Shown: positions 43,504-55,985, counted from the first letter of the stretch. The stretch: 64,000 nucleotides of DNA from Lucinisca nassula (GCA_963580285.1 OY757021.1:95405221-95469220); one strand, 5' to 3'. Notes: generated by a model from the letters alone, not told the origin. A program made the numbers and translations.

Positions 43504-43880
43504 GAATGGATTCATCTTCAGGGGAGGCCACTCATTCAGATATATTTTTTATCTCCCTTATCACTAGGGGTCAACTCTTAAAGGAAAGAATTTGCTCATC
43601 AAGAAGAATTTGCTCATCAGGAGCAAATTCTTACCTTTGAGGGTAATGGCATCACCTGGCAGAACTTTTGTGCCATTTTTCAAAGGGAGACAAGTTTCGG
43701 GACTTCCTGTTCGCTTTTCTATAAGCCCTGTCCCACTGAAAAAGGGGTCTACTCTTAAAGGAAAGAATTTGCTCCTCAGGAGCAAATTCTTTCCTTTAAG
43801 AGTTGACCCCTATTGACATGGGAGACAAAAATACTTTTGCAGGAGTTGCCTCTCCTGAAGGTGTGTCAATTCCCCTTAAG
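43504..43880. mobile_element. Two hairpin MITEs F5 fused head to head
   Basis: One copy runs rightwards from 43504 and another leftwards from 43880 (gttgcctctcctgaaggtgt). They join in the shared segment 43670-43740 (ccatttttcaaagggagaca). Two separate ctcctgaggag-type stems remain. Confidence 0.65.
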
Positions 43881-44439
43881 AGTAGACCCCGTTATCAGAG
43901 GAGTAGACTGATGAGGAAAACAACAGTGGTCTACCTTGAATAATTACAGAGAATACAATACTGTTTTCTCAGTAAAAAGAGCAGTGTAGCTTGACATTCC
44001 TTAAGCCAGAAATTGTCCTTCCATTATGCGCACAGTCAAGTGCAATCATATGCTCTTTATGCTGAGTTTGGACATTTTTTTAGTATTTTACTGTATTTTA
44101 TCAATATCATATAGCATGTTGTTTTTTAGGGAGGGGGGATAAAAAAAATATATAAATGTGGATGGATTTAAAAATGTTTCTTTAACTTAAATGTAAAGAA
44201 AATTAATATAAAAATGTATGGAAATGAACATATAAGGTAACAGATTGTGAACTTTAAGGCTGTTTAAGCTTCTGGTAATTTGTTGTTTTTATACTGGTAG
44301 AATGGCAAAGAGTGCAATCTGATATGGCCTGTTCTTTCTACTATTTTAAAAGGGTTAAATCCTTCCAGCCCTAAGTTTGAAGTGGACTTTTCCATCTTCA
44401 ATTTGAGTACGGTTTTTACTGTGCGTTTTTGGACAGACA
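43881..44439. other. No gene seen
   Basis: AT-rich; an ag/ggggg-rich tract at 44130 and no coding signal. Confidence 0.5.
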
Positions 44440-44540
44440 AACCGGAGCAAACAATGTAGACCCAGATGAGATGCCGCGTTCTGCGGCATCTCATCAGGGT
44501 CTATACTGTTTGCCACTCTCCCAGCTATTTTCAGACACAA
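44440..44540. repeat. Palindrome of the F8 type
   Basis: acaatgtagacccagatgag, ccgcgttctgcgg centre, catctcatcagggtctata. Flanked by ctcccagctattttcagaca, which is also seen near 14770 and 1020. Confidence 0.6.
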
Positions 44541-44573
44541 AATCCGAAAGTTATTTATACTTGTTCAGATTTC

Positions 44574-44873
44574 GGCCCCCGCCCATCGGGGCTTGAAGAA
44601 ATATATGGGCTGCATGATGCTTCCACGTAGAGCTGAAACCGACCCACACATGAGTACTGGTAAACCGCTTAGAGGATCTAAGCCTGCCCAGCCAAAGCGG
44701 TACGAGTCGGCCCGTCCATGCTTATTAACCCTATTGGTTTCATTGGGCGACAGGACTTGAGATGTCATTTCATCTCAATGTCGGGTAAAAGTCCCACAAA
44801 ATTGGAAGCAACGTCTCCAAAATGACCAAAACAGTGTTGACGGGGACGTTAAACCTCAAATCAAACAAAAACA
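44574..44873 (+). mobile_element. SINE-like element D
   Basis: Full-length family member: ggcccccgcccatcggggct to gttaaacctcaaatcaaac. No clear target duplication was found by eye. Confidence 0.75.
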
Positions 44874-45136
44874 TCAAATTTTGTAGAAAGTATGATGTCT
44901 GAATATTTAGGGAAAATACGTTTCCATACATGTGTATTCTTGTGTAAATGTGGTTCAGTCAAAATCATTAACAGGATGGTAAACATTGTAGATCCAGATG
45001 AGTCGGCTCATAATAACATTGTAGATCCTAATTAGAAGGCTTATTATGAACCATCATATCTGGATCTACACTGTTTGCATAGGTATCTGCAGCAGTCTAC
45101 AGGCTGAAAGGGTTAAACTCACTTGTACCTGTATTT

Positions 45137-45392
45137 AACCCTTCTTGTACCAAATAGAATATTCCTCCTTATATATAGCAGGAGTTCATTACAAAAATTA
45201 AGGGGTGTGGGGTTGTGTTTTCATAAAAATTTATTGTGAAAATGACTGAACCTTATGCAAACAGTGTAGGCCCTGATCATACACCACATTCTCGGGCATC
45301 TGATCAGACACCGCATTCTGTGGCTTCTGATCTGGGCCTGCACTTTTTCGCAGGGTACCCATTTTGGGGTTTCAGGTATAAAATGAGTTAAT
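45137..45392 (+). mobile_element. MITE F8
   Basis: TTAACCCTTCTTGTACCAAA to ggtataaaatgagTTAA, with the internal stem partly duplicated (two gatcaga..accgcattct segments). Confidence 0.65.
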
Positions 45393-45636
45393 AGCTTAGC
45401 AGAAACATGTTCTTTGATTTTGGCCATTTATTTCTGTTGTGATGTCATGTGACAGAGTTGCTTGTCTGGTGATATTTATAATTCATTTAAAAAAATTTCT
45501 AGCCAGTGTTGTGTCATGGTATATTTTGTCATAATATAGCTATGATGATAAAAATTGTAATAAAAACTAACTAGACATCATTGTTTTTGTTTTATTCTTC
45601 CATCCAAGAGCTGATCAGACATACTGCTTGTGGTTT

Positions 45637-45810
45637 AAAAGCCTCTATGGTGTAGTGGTTATGCTACTCGCCTCATAAACCAGGGGTTGTGGGTGTGATC
45701 CTGGGCTTCTCCTGATGTTCAGATGAGTCTTTTGACCGAGGTCAAGTCTCTGTATGACATTAGCTTTTTGGGGGACATAGAACTCAAAACACATGCACAC
45801 AGCACACACA
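45637..45810 (+). mobile_element. tRNA-derived SINE A
   Basis: Head gcctctatggtgtagtggtt and a diverged tail ending in cacacaca. Perfect 13-bp duplication ctgcttgtggttt (45624-45636 and 45811-45823). Confidence 0.8.
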
Positions 45811-45824
45811 CTGCTTGTGGTTTG

Positions 45825-46050
45825 CTGATTAATGCTCTGCATGCTGGAAATTTTTTTTGCAGCAGACAAAATTTTGAAATATTTTTTTCTAATTTTCCCA
45901 GAAAACAGGATTTGACATCTCATTAAAATTGTCTCCTATGGAGACAATTTGCATTCCTATGGAGACAATTTGCATTAGATGTTTGGTCCTATTTTCTGGA
46001 AAAAATATCAATTTGTTGTCTGCTGAATTAGACTAGAGAGTGGTAAATGT
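45825..46050. mobile_element. Hairpin MITE F7
   Basis: gcagcagacaaaattttgaa, gtctcctatggagacaattt, tgttgtctgctgaattagac, tagagagtggtaaa. Confidence 0.6.
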
Positions 46051-46074
46051 TTTATTTCATCCTAGTTTTCCTGC

Positions 46075-46190
46075 ACCCCTGCCCATTTGGGCTATGCGAA
46101 ATAGATTGGGCTGCATGGTGCTTCTACGCAGAGCTAAAACCAACCAAACTTGAGTACTGGTAAACTGCTTAGAAGGTCTAAACTGGCACC
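46075..46190 (+). mobile_element. SINE-like element D, 5' fragment
   Basis: cccctgcccatttgggct, gcatggtgcttctacgcaga and tgagtactggtaaactgctt match the family's 5' third. Confidence 0.5.
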
Positions 46191-47404
46191 CTTGCGTTCA
46201 AGTCCATTTCACAAGAACTGTAAGAGCCTAATTAATGCTACTTGCTACAAACTTGCTTCTAGGGATGGCAACTTATATGAAAACATCCATATTTGATATT
46301 GACCTAAATTTCACGGTTCACTGACTTTGTGAAATGTTCCGTCAACCCTAGTGTTCACCCTTATGTTCAAGTCCATTTCACAAGACTTAACTAAAGAGCT
46401 TAATTAATGATACTGCTTCAAACTTACAGTTAGGGATAGCGACATTTATGCAATCATTCATGTTTGAACTTGGCTCGATGACTTTGCACCCCCATAGGCG
46501 CGACATAGTCTTCGGTGGAATTCCTGTTTTGTCAGTAATTATGTGTGAACAGATCTTTCACGTACATGGCAAAGAGAATAATCTGGGTACTGGTGAACAC
46601 AGTCGTTATAATCGACACAGGAGCCGACAGACCCTCATTATAATATCTTGACACCTATGTCATTAGACGGTGGCCTCCGCCACAAAATTGGCAACAGAAT
46701 GTCATAATAACAATGACGATCTAGTTATACTCTGCACCCATATAAATACATACATACGCACGCACACACGTACGCACGCGCGCGCGCACACACACACACA
46801 CACACTTATACATACGCACTTAGTACATAACTGCAAGGAATGGGTGTGTATCGAAAAAAAAATGAATAAAAAATAAAACAATCAATAACCCAAGATTTCA
46901 CGTTTTTGCCAGTTTCTTGCTTACCCTCGTAGATTATTTATTCAACAGGACAAGGAATCCCGCCGAGATAAATTCTCTGAGTATGTGAGTGGGAAAATTG
47001 AAATTGTTTTAATCTGTCTAAATTTGGAAAGATTGACATTGGCAAAAAGCTAAATTAAATTAACAACTACATAATCAAGGTAACACTTTTGTCATTGTTT
47101 TTTTTTCTTATGTTTATCTTTTTTGAGGGGCAAGGGAATGGGTTGGGCGTGTGCATATGTGTTGTGATCCAGTAAACAGTAGGAACCTCTAAGCGGTCGA
47201 ACAGTACTGAGGGTGGAGATCCCCCTCCCCGACAGAAACTGACAAAAGCCTGTGGGTCAACAGCCGAGTCCTCGATCAACTATTGTTCTCGAGCTTTCGA
47301 CTTAAAATAGGATATACAGAAACAAACAGGAGAACTACATCCAAAGCTACCCATACCTCGTTCAAGAACGGCAGGTCCTTGCCCTACTAACCCAGCAGTG
47401 TGGC
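46191..47404. other. Low-copy DNA, no gene recognised
   Basis: A diverged direct repeat (ttcaagtccatttcacaaga at 46196 and 46370) is the only structure besides the CA/CG microsatellite. Open frames are short and unlike known proteins. Confidence 0.45.
46740..46806. repeat. CA/CG alternating microsatellite
   Basis: Mixed (AC)n and (GC)n, with gcacgcgcgcgcgcacacac. The strict purine-pyrimidine alternation could adopt Z-DNA. The 68-residue frame over it is not a gene. Confidence 0.85.
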
Positions 47405-47490
47405 TTCACATCAACGTCGGTACAACGTCATGGCATTTATGCAACGTCACATCTACGTCGGTGCAACGTCAAGACGTTGCACCGACGTTG
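47405..47490. repeat. Caacgtc-rich repeats with a perfect 16-bp hairpin
   Basis: caacgtc recurs several times. ACGTCGGTGCAACGTC (47455-47470) is followed after two bases by its exact inverse (47473-47488). Confidence 0.8.
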
Positions 47491-47686
47491 ATATGACGAT
47501 GCCCTAACGACGTGTGCCTACGGGGTAATATTGTCCAAAGTAGTAGGATGCTCATATACTGCTTGCTGCTCAGAATCGCCGCCCAGACTATTATGGAACT
47601 TTTCCGGAGCTCAGTGACACAAACTTGACTTTCTTTTCTGATTTTACAACCTTTTCAAGATTGTCGCATTGCGCAACCAGAAGTGT

Positions 47687-47995
47687 GGCCCCCGCACATT
47701 AGGGCTTGAAGAAATAAATGGGCTACATGATGCTTCCACGCAGAGCTGAATCCGACCCGCACACGAGTACTGGTGAACCGCTTAGAGGATCTAAGCCTGC
47801 CCTGGAAAAGCGGTGCGGGTCGGACCTCAATGCCTATAAACCCTATTCGTTTCATTGGGCGATAGGGCTGGAGATGTCATTTCATCTCAATGTCTGGTAA
47901 AAGACCCACAAAATTGGAAGCAACGTCTCCAAAATGACCTTTATAGTGTTGACGGGGACGTTAAACATCAAATCAAACAAACAAACAACCAGAGG
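47687..47995 (+). mobile_element. SINE-like element D
   Basis: Family member from ggcccccgcacattagggct to gttaaacatcaaatcaaac. Confidence 0.75.
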
Positions 47996-48037
47996 TGGGC
48001 GAAAAAAGAAACCAGCTGACCTTCCGTGAAGAACTAG

Positions 48038-48350
48038 TCGGCCTGCGTAGCTCAGTTTGATGCGCATCTGAATAATGATCATGAGATCGCGGGTTCGATA
48101 CCTGCCAATTCAGCAACAACACCCGCCCGGTCGGCAACATTCTTTCGCAGAAATTGGTCACAGAATCTTTTCTACGGTCATTCTCTCCCTTCCGCTGATT
48201 CAAGAAACGCAGTTGTCTGCTTCTAGCAAATGACCGTTGCACTGTCCTGATTAACCGCTTATTTATTACCCTGCCCAGGAAGTGTGATTACGTAAACTGA
48301 CCAGCTCGACATGACCTTAATTTTGTCGACTGGGCCATTAAACTCAACTA
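48038..48350 (+). mobile_element. tRNA-derived SINE C
   Basis: Head cggcctgcgtagctcagttt, B box gcgggttcgatacctgcc, shared body tctcccttccgctgattcaa, tail ggccattaaactcaact. It is diverged and carries an extra 20-25 bp after the B box. It lies directly downstream of SINE D 47687-47995. Confidence 0.75.
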
Positions 48351-48484
48351 AAACAACAGTTTTGTTGTCTTACATGTGACCTGAGCGAGGCTCTAAGACT
48401 CTAATCCAGCATATTGAAAGACATGGGCCGAGTTGTTCAAATCATTGTTAACACATTGTATACTAGTGGACTCTTCCATTGCTA

Positions 48485-49069
48485 TATGTTGGACAAAACA
48501 GAAGTGAAGGTAATGATAAAACAGAAGTGAAGGTAATGATCAGGAATCGATACAATTAACCAACAGCTCCCATCAGAGACACCAAGGGAAAGAAACACAA
48601 ATATGAACCAACTAGACACTAATGGAAACATCACTAGCGGAAAGCCAAAAGGACAATTACTATCCCACAAAATGGCCAATTGGCTATCCAAAGCAAAATA
48701 ATGATAGCGATACACACACTCAAAGACAAGCCATAACAAAAACAAACCACGGCAGAAGAAACGCATTGGAACGGTCAGTGTAACGAATTCCCCTGGGGGC
48801 TTAAATCGATTTTACGTGGCCACAATCTTCGCTCTTACTTCCGTCGCGATTTAGACAAATAATTTGTTCAGTCATTATGAAGGCCTCCTAACTCATCAGT
48901 GCGACATCTCCGTGGACACAAAAATCAATCAACCACAGAGATGAAACAACGATGAGGACTCGACAGCAAGAAACCACTGAAATGATGGAGCAAAAGGAAA
49001 CCAACAGTTAGACTCCGATGGGCCCAACCAGAGAATAAGCATCAGGCACCAGTCAACATTACATAAAAT
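48485..49069 (-). mobile_element. 3' tail of the Penelope-like element
   Basis: This non-coding sequence directly follows the RT remnant on the - strand. The same sequence recurs without RT at 59765-60345, 54430-54705 and 1-210 (landmarks gccaattggccattttgtgg and ttggtgtctctgatgggag). It ends at a 22-bp direct duplication (48497-48540). Sharing this one end across copies marks it as the 3' end of the element. Confidence 0.7.
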
Positions 49070-50588
49070 TAGATTCTCTCTAATTCTCAGTAAGCTGGGA
49101 CCGTCATAGAATCTGAGACCTGACCCACCGGCGTGCAATTAAAGAAGGAAGCAAAGTTGTCAACCGTGATTGGGTTAACTACCATGCTTGCAGTCTGTCG
49201 TATAACATTTGTGTTGTATCCAATCTTTTTTTATATCGAAGAATGATTTTACGAAATTGGGCACTGAAGTTACTGTAATTAATTCGGGTTCCGATAGACC
49301 TTGTTGCAGAAGAGATTTAATTCCAACATTGAATTTTGAAATTAAATCGGAATGACGTCTATAAAATTTTGAAAAGGCTTTGCATAGTTTATGATACCGA
49401 TAACCTGATTAAGAAGTTTAGCAGTTAACAATTTATTACGAGTGTTGAAGTCAGTTACATGACTAGACATTCTGGCAAATCGAATTAATTGCGAAATATA
49501 AACACCGTAAGATGCCGCACGAGGAACACCACCATCCAAGAAAGGAAAATTTACAACCACAAATCAAAATCATCGCTTTTATCATAAATTTTGCAAGAAA
49601 CAAATCCATCTACAATAGATAGGTGTAAATCCAAAAATGGGGCCTCGGTATCAGAAGAATTTGCTTTATTTATCTGACGTTCTCAGGATGGGGGTAAATT
49701 GACTGATCAAACCATCGAAATAGGTATTGTCAATGTTTAATAAATCATCTAAATATCGAGAAGTCGAGCTAAAGGCTTCAATGATTTCAGATTGGTTTTC
49801 AACGGAAAGGGGCATCATGAAGTTTCTTTTATAACAAAACGAGAACAAATCAGCCACAAGGGGTGCGTAATTTGTGCCTATCGAAATACCCGCAACTTGT
49901 ATAAAATCTTAGTACCAAATCTTATGTAAATATTGTCAAGTAGAAAGGTGAGAGCTTCACACACTTTCTGACATGACCATAAAGTATAATTTTATGCTCT
50001 TCAGAAGTGAACAAAAACATTTCTTACATTACATGTAAAATAGAGGGAGTCTTCCCTATGATATGTCTATTTAATTAAATCATTAAGTTGTTCTTTTATA
50101 AGATTATGAGGAAGTGTAGTGTTAATGGTGGAAAAATCATAAGTACACAGACTTGATGCACGAAAACGTCTGGATTTCACTTTATTTAAAACTTCATTAG
50201 AATTTTTATAGACCAAAATAGATTCCTCCCTGATCTTTCAAAGACTGTCACAATATTTAATCACATGTTTTTGGCAGTATAATTTGGAAAGTTCAGTGGT
50301 GGTACAAGAGCTTGAATTTGCAATAAACCGTGCTTTGTATGGTCTTTTATGAAGTTTAGGTAACCGATATATCGTATGAAGCTTGTCTTGGACTTCTGTA
50401 ACACATACAGCAAACTTGGTGGCTGAATGACAAATGTGGTCATCAACCAAAGCCCTCTCTACAGCCAAAGGCTGCAGTTGATAGGCCTTAGTACCACCAA
50501 GTTCTTGCTGAAAAGTGTTAACGAGTGTTAACGTAGTTAACGTAGTGGAGCCGTCAGTTATCGACCACATTGTTAGCAGCCTTAACAA
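49070..50588 (-). pseudogene. Decayed Penelope-like reverse transcriptase
   Basis: The - strand translation shows, in order but in shifting frames: IYRLPKLHKRPYKARFIANS near 50390-50290 (an LPKLHK block typical of Penelope-like RTs); AGISIGTNYAPLVADLF near 49890-49840 (the GxPMGTN box); RYLDDLLNI near 49770-49740 (catalytic YLDD); PFLDLHLSIVDG near 49650; VNFPFLDGGVPRAASYGVYI near 49555-49500; and a C-terminal stretch TASMVVNPITVDN near 49190. Several frameshifts and stops separate these blocks, so it cannot make an active enzyme. RTs of this type copy element RNA into the genome. The assignment to Penelope-like rather than another RT class rests on the LPKLHK block. No GIY-YIG endonuclease domain was recognised. 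Confidence 0.75.
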
Positions 50589-50740
50589 ACTTCATTTGTC
50601 ATATAAGGGGTGTCAGGCCTATTGTTTCGTTTTTATTCTATTTTTGACGGAAATTATGTAAGCAAACAATGCAGGCCATGATCAGACGCCGCTTTCTGCA
50701 TTCTACACCTTTAGGGGTTTCCCCCATGCAATGGGTTAAT

Positions 50741-51594
50741 TTAACGAGTTCATTATTGGTCGAAAAGTAACCTCTTCTTGCAATGTATACACTTTTTATC
50801 AGGAATTCTCTAGTCTTTTTTTAAATGATTTTTTTCTGAAACCACTATTTTTTAATATATAGAAAAAAAGACAGGGTTATGATTATAGTAATGTTTTCAG
50901 AAAGAAAATTATGTCACCCTCCAAAATATGCCCCAAACACGTATCTGACCTTGAAAATGAGATCTTGGTCACCGAAGTACCTACATCGTTTACTATACAA
51001 ACTTTCGCCAGATTTCCTCAATCGGTTCAAGAAACATGGCACTGATAAGCAAAACGTGAACAATTTCAAAAGTATGTCACCAATACCTTAGTAGGGCTTG
51101 TCTGTTGAAGCGGTATATTATACATCAAATTTGACACGAATTCATCCATTGTCTGAGGACATACAGTGCAGAGAGGGCAACGTTTGCCAATGTTTGCACT
51201 AGTATGACCTAGAAAATTAAGTCAATGTCACCAAAATATAATCAAGTCTTTGGTAGGAAATCTAATCAAGTCTTTGGGAGGTTGCAATTATACCAATATT
51301 GTACTAAGTTTGACCACAACACTTGAATTCATTCAGAAGATATGTTGCAGCAACTGTTTTAGCATAACTTTGACAGTTTGACCTTGTAAATGAGGTCAAA
51401 CACACCAAAATCTAATCAGCTCTTTTATAGGTTGCAACAATATATTGTACCAAGTTTGTCACAAACCTGTAAATGAGAAAGGGTGCAGATAAACTGTTTT
51501 TGGCCCAGATTTGGTAGCTTTCGGAAGCTGTGACCTAGAAAATAAGGCCAAGGCCACCAACCTCTAATCAAATCTTTAGTGTTATAATTTTATG
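50741..51594. other. No gene; faint HINE-monomer-like text
   Basis: Repeated phrases (tgacctagaaaataaggtca, ccaaaatctaatcaagtctt) suggest an old tandem array of 110-140 bp units. Confidence 0.45.
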
Positions 51595-51608
51595 CTGTAC
51601 CACATTTA

Positions 51609-51908
51609 AGCCCCCGCCCATAGGGGCTTGAAGAAATATATGGGCTGCATGATGCTTCCACGCAGAGCTGAATCCGGCCTGCACACTAGTACTGGTAAAC
51701 CGCTTAGAGGATCTATGCCTGTCCAGGAACCGCGGTGCGAGGCGGACCGTCCATGCTAATAAACCCTATTGGTTTCATTGGGTGACAGGACTTGAGATGT
51801 CATTTCATCTCAATGTCGGGTAAAAGTCCCACAAAATTGGAAGCAACGTCTCCAAAATGACCTTTACAGTGTTGACGGGGACGTTAAACCTCAAATCAAA
51901 CAATCAAA
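51609..51908 (+). mobile_element. SINE-like element D, full length
   Basis: About 300 bp: gcccccgcccataggggctt, atgcttccacgcagagctga, gagatgtcatttcatctcaa, ending gacggggacgttaaacctca plus (TCAAA)n. Perfect 14-bp duplication ctgtaccacattta (51595-51608 and 51909-51922). Confidence 0.8.
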
Positions 51909-51922
51909 CTGTACCACATTTA

Positions 51923-53289
51923 CATGCAATTCATGAATTCGCTTTGGAGATAGGCCACAGTTTTTGGCCAAAATTTGACAGTTTTCGAGAGCCTTTGACC
52001 TTCGTAAACTCTGTTTTCGCCCATTCTGGTAATGTGAGCATGCAAGTTTGGTAAGAATCCATCCATTAATTCAAGAGATAAAGTGCTTCAAACAGCCAAC
52101 GCTGACGCGGACGTAAATGAGATCCAGAAAAAAAATGTCCTTGCCTTGGATAGGGACATAATAACAGTTTGTTAATACAAAAATCTATCCAACTGCTATC
52201 CAACACTGGCCAGTATACACAGTACTTTGTCAAAATATGATCAGATATCCTGCTGGTCAAACAGACAATTTGTCGTTAGTGAAACTGATATTATGAATTA
52301 GGCAGTTGACTGACTGCACAAAAATTTTTTGATGGGGTTATATGCTAGACTGGTTACACAAATGTGGGTTCTTAAGTCTATGTTATAGGTTTGAATATAA
52401 TTAAATTCTGAAATATACTGACTTGGCTTCATTCAATAATGAGGCTCTTCCCATGAAATGCAAATCATACTCAAATAGAATTTCCATAAGCCTGCAACTG
52501 GAGATGTCACTAAGCAACAATGTGACACTCTCAGAAACCGGACAGCTGAGTTAGGGATCGCCCCATACAACATTTCTCCAACCATGAAATATCCCAACCG
52601 TATCAGGCCGCAAGATAAGACACTCAAGATCTCGGGAGCATGTTTACATAACCAGCATGTAGCCGTTACAGCCCGTTCTTAGAGTTGTGCTCTAATGAGT
52701 AGCACAACTTTGACATGTGTTCTGTGCACACCCCTCACACTATTATTTCTTTGACACCAGGGAGTTGTGTATCCTCACTACGTCGCACGAAACAATATAG
52801 GGATAATGCACTGTAGATTTTGATGTTGCCTCAGTCTGCCTGTCTTGTTCACAAAAGTTATGATCTTGTGTTTGAAGGCGGCCTTTGGCAGAAGTGCAAG
52901 TTCATATTAATGGAGCAGGGCATCACACGACACTGTCATCATCCTTATCTCTGACAGCGATCTGTCTTACAGCAATGTTAAGTACTTACGACTCTACTTC
53001 AAACAGTCAATCTCAGTTTAGTAGATCGCACACCCATAAGACCGTACACGACAGCGTTAGCTTCGGATCTGGCAGGACTGTTTGACTCTTAGGGTTCCAT
53101 TCTACACAGATTCCAATTAATCAACATCTGCTTAACGCAACTTACAGGCTTCGAGCTCATACAGCATACGCGTGAGTGCAAAGGTCTTTAACACTGCAGG
53201 GTTAAACCCTAAAGTAGACTGGGGATAAAAGATCGAATGAGTTCGACAACTGGCGAGGTCAGCCTATCTATCGCAGAGTCCCCTTGGTA
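51923..53289. other. Low-copy DNA, no gene recognised
   Basis: No exon chain, RNA or repeat family was identified by eye; frames are 60-70 codons at most. Confidence 0.4.
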
Positions 53290-55560
53290 TTTTTGACATT
53301 GCTGTCATTATATCTCCTGAAATTTTAATCGGATCTTCCTGAAATTTACATGTAATTCTAATGCACTTGCGTATGTCTGATTGGATATCGTCAAAAATTT
53401 GCGACAGTATATTCTGCGATATACTGTCGGAAACCTTACGCCATCACGAAACGTCGCTTTTCACTGGTTGGCATTTGGTTTTACACAGCTCATAGCGCTT
53501 GCCGCTTTCTGCAAAATTGTACAATTTCTAACAAAAGAACTGAATAAGTGCAATAGAATGGGGATAACTGTGTTGAAAATTGTCGTTTAGGGATGTAAAT
53601 CGCCAAATGACAATTATGAATACAGTTATCCCCTAAGTAGGTCGTGGAAAAAAGGAAAGATGGGTTAGAAAACGGGCGATGTAAGCCTATTTCCCCTTGA
53701 TTGTTGAAAATGCCTTTTTTTACCTTGTCATCACTTGTAGCTCCTTCAGTTTGATCGGATCTTTCTGAAATGTGCATGTAAGTAGGCTGGGGATAAAAGC
53801 TCAGATGAGTTCGAGAACTGGCGAGTTTAGCTTTTTTATCCATAGAGTTATGGTTGCTGAAGATTACTATTTTCGACTTGTCATCAGCCTATGCACTTCA
53901 GTTTTGGATTGGATCTTCCTAAAACTTACATAGAAGTAGACTGGGAATAAAAGCTTGGATGAGTCTGAAAACTGGCCGAATTATAAATCATGGAGTAACA
54001 GTCGCTTAACTACTAAAAAAAACCTAGTTATGTCCTTTCATTGCTGAAAATTGAGAACAGAAATGATCAGCAACTGATACAATAACCCCCCCCCCCACCC
54101 CCACACACACAATATCACTAGGTATCGAAACATGGAGTGACGACAATAAACAAAACAGACCCCTGGAAAACCGAGTCAGCAACTGGTGGTGTGACTCAGA
54201 GAATCACCAACATAACATACATTAAACAGGAAGGACAAACGTAACCAAAAATGAACAACTAAAAAGAGGGAAGAATCGAATCCTCAACATAACAGCATAC
54301 ATTATCAGGGAAAGAATCAGCACCACCAACAGAAAACAGGAAGGAACCACTGCAAAATTTTCCGATATGGTCATCAGGATAACTCGCGTAAAATCGATTA
54401 AAGCCACCCCCACCCAGTGAAATACTTCTCACTCACCGTTCCAAGGCGGTTCTTCTGTCGCGGTTTATTTTTTGTTGTAGTTCGTCTTTGAATGTGTGTA
54501 TCGCTTCTATTTTTTGTGTTTTGGATAGCCAACTGGCCATTTTATGGGAAAGTAACTGCCCTTTTGGCTTTCCACTATTGGTGTTTCCATTCAGGTCTAG
54601 TTATTTCATGTTTGCGTTCCTTTCTCTTTGGTGTCTCTGGTGGAAGGTGTGGGTTAATTGTGTCGATTCCTGATCATTGCCCTCACTTCTTTTTTGATCA
54701 GAACTTCTTAAAACTTACAAATACGTGGGCAAGGGATAAAAGCTCAAACGAGTGTTTGAAAACCGGCATGGTCGGCATATTAGTCATTGAGTTATATCCC
54801 TTTTCCCACCTATTCAAAGTTTTGATCAGATCTCCCTGAAACTTACATTTAAGTAGGCTGGGGATAAAAGCGACCTGTTAGTCATAGTTATTCCCCTTGG
54901 TTGCTGAAAGTGCCTATGTTTTTCCTTTTCACCGACATAAATCCATTAGTTTGGATCGGATTACCCTGAAACTTGCAAATAAAATGGACATGGATGGAAG
55001 CTTAAAAAAGTAAAAAAAAATGGCTGTATCTTATTTTAGGGTCATGTGCCAATGGTTTGTGAAAGCCCCGTGAATTTGCGTATTATTCATCTTGTCATCA
55101 GCACTAACTTCTTTAGTTATGTCAGTTCTTTATGAAATTTGCAGAAAAGTTGGTCAGTGACAAAGTCTGTAGGGGTGTTGTAAATTGGCCCGTCATCTGT
55201 TTATCTGTCTAGCCATCAGTCCATCCTTCCATTTGTTCATTAGCATCTATGACTAGTTATATCTCTGCATGCTGATTTCAACCTGTTGTATGCCAAACCC
55301 CTTACATCGATGAATAATATTTTCAGTAGTTTTTTTTGCCTAGGCCACATATTCGCACTTTGCATTTTGGGGTAACTCTCATTCAGTTTTAATAGGACTC
55401 GTATTCACGCAGATGAATATGACATGGATAAACTTTATAAATAGTTTGATTTCGAAAAAAAGTTTGAAAACTGACACAACTGTCTGATACATGGAGTTAT
55501 GTACCTTGATTGCTAAAGATGCCTATACGAAACCTTCTTTGCTCCATAGCCCCATGGGTT
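53290..55560. repeat. Degenerate tandem array, interrupted by a Penelope tail fragment
   Basis: Loosely repeated motifs (agtaggctggggataaaagc, ttccccttgattgttgaaaa, gatcggatcttcctgaaact) recur at irregular steps of about 130-170 bp. They resemble old HINE monomers. No terminal hairpins are seen. The Penelope-tail fragment is at 54430-54705. Confidence 0.55.
54430..54705 (+). mobile_element. 3'-tail fragment of the Penelope-like element
   Basis: Similar to 60090-60345 (+) and to the reverse complement of 48530-48790: caccgttccaaggcg, ggccattttatgggaaagta, tttggtgtctctgg. It is inserted in a degenerate tandem array. There is no RT sequence 5' of it. Confidence 0.65.
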
Positions 55561-55802
55561 TTAAAACTAGCAGATAAGGGTGGTATGGATATATTACGAG
55601 TTACAGCCTCATGATTAGTGAATGCTATAGACATTGGGTGACAATGACCCCTTTTAAGCACAGTTGAATATTACGCTCGTTAGGATTACCTTAATATTTA
55701 ATTCTTTCAGCCGCTTTTCCTAACTTGCCAGGAACCTTTCCCTATTTCGATTATCTTTTCTGCATGGTATATCAGTCTTCAGTCTGAGATGCGCCAATTT
55801 TC

Positions 55803-55985
55803 CATCACGAAAACACGCCTATATAATTTTGACCCCCTTGTACCACAGTTTTATATAGTAAAACTGGGCTTGACAGGGGTAAACTTTATTTTTCTTACTT
55901 CTGTTCTGAAAAATAGACTGTGAGGCGGTTCTAACGAGTACCCACAATCTATATTTTGAGCAGAAATAAGGAAAATATCACAATA
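55803..55985. mobile_element. Hairpin MITE F4
   Basis: ccatcacgaaaacacgccta, ggggtaaactttatttttct, gaggcggttctaacgagtac, gcagaaataaggaaaatatc. It serves as the uninterrupted counterpart of the 41163 copy. Confidence 0.7.

Noticed and set aside
48482..48766. Hydrophobic 94-residue - strand protein
   Set aside because: It lies in the 3' tail of the Penelope-like element and the related frames at 54492 and 60047 are the same repeat.
53490..53843. 117-residue - strand frame
   Set aside because: It crosses degenerate tandem monomers; no known domain and no splice partners.
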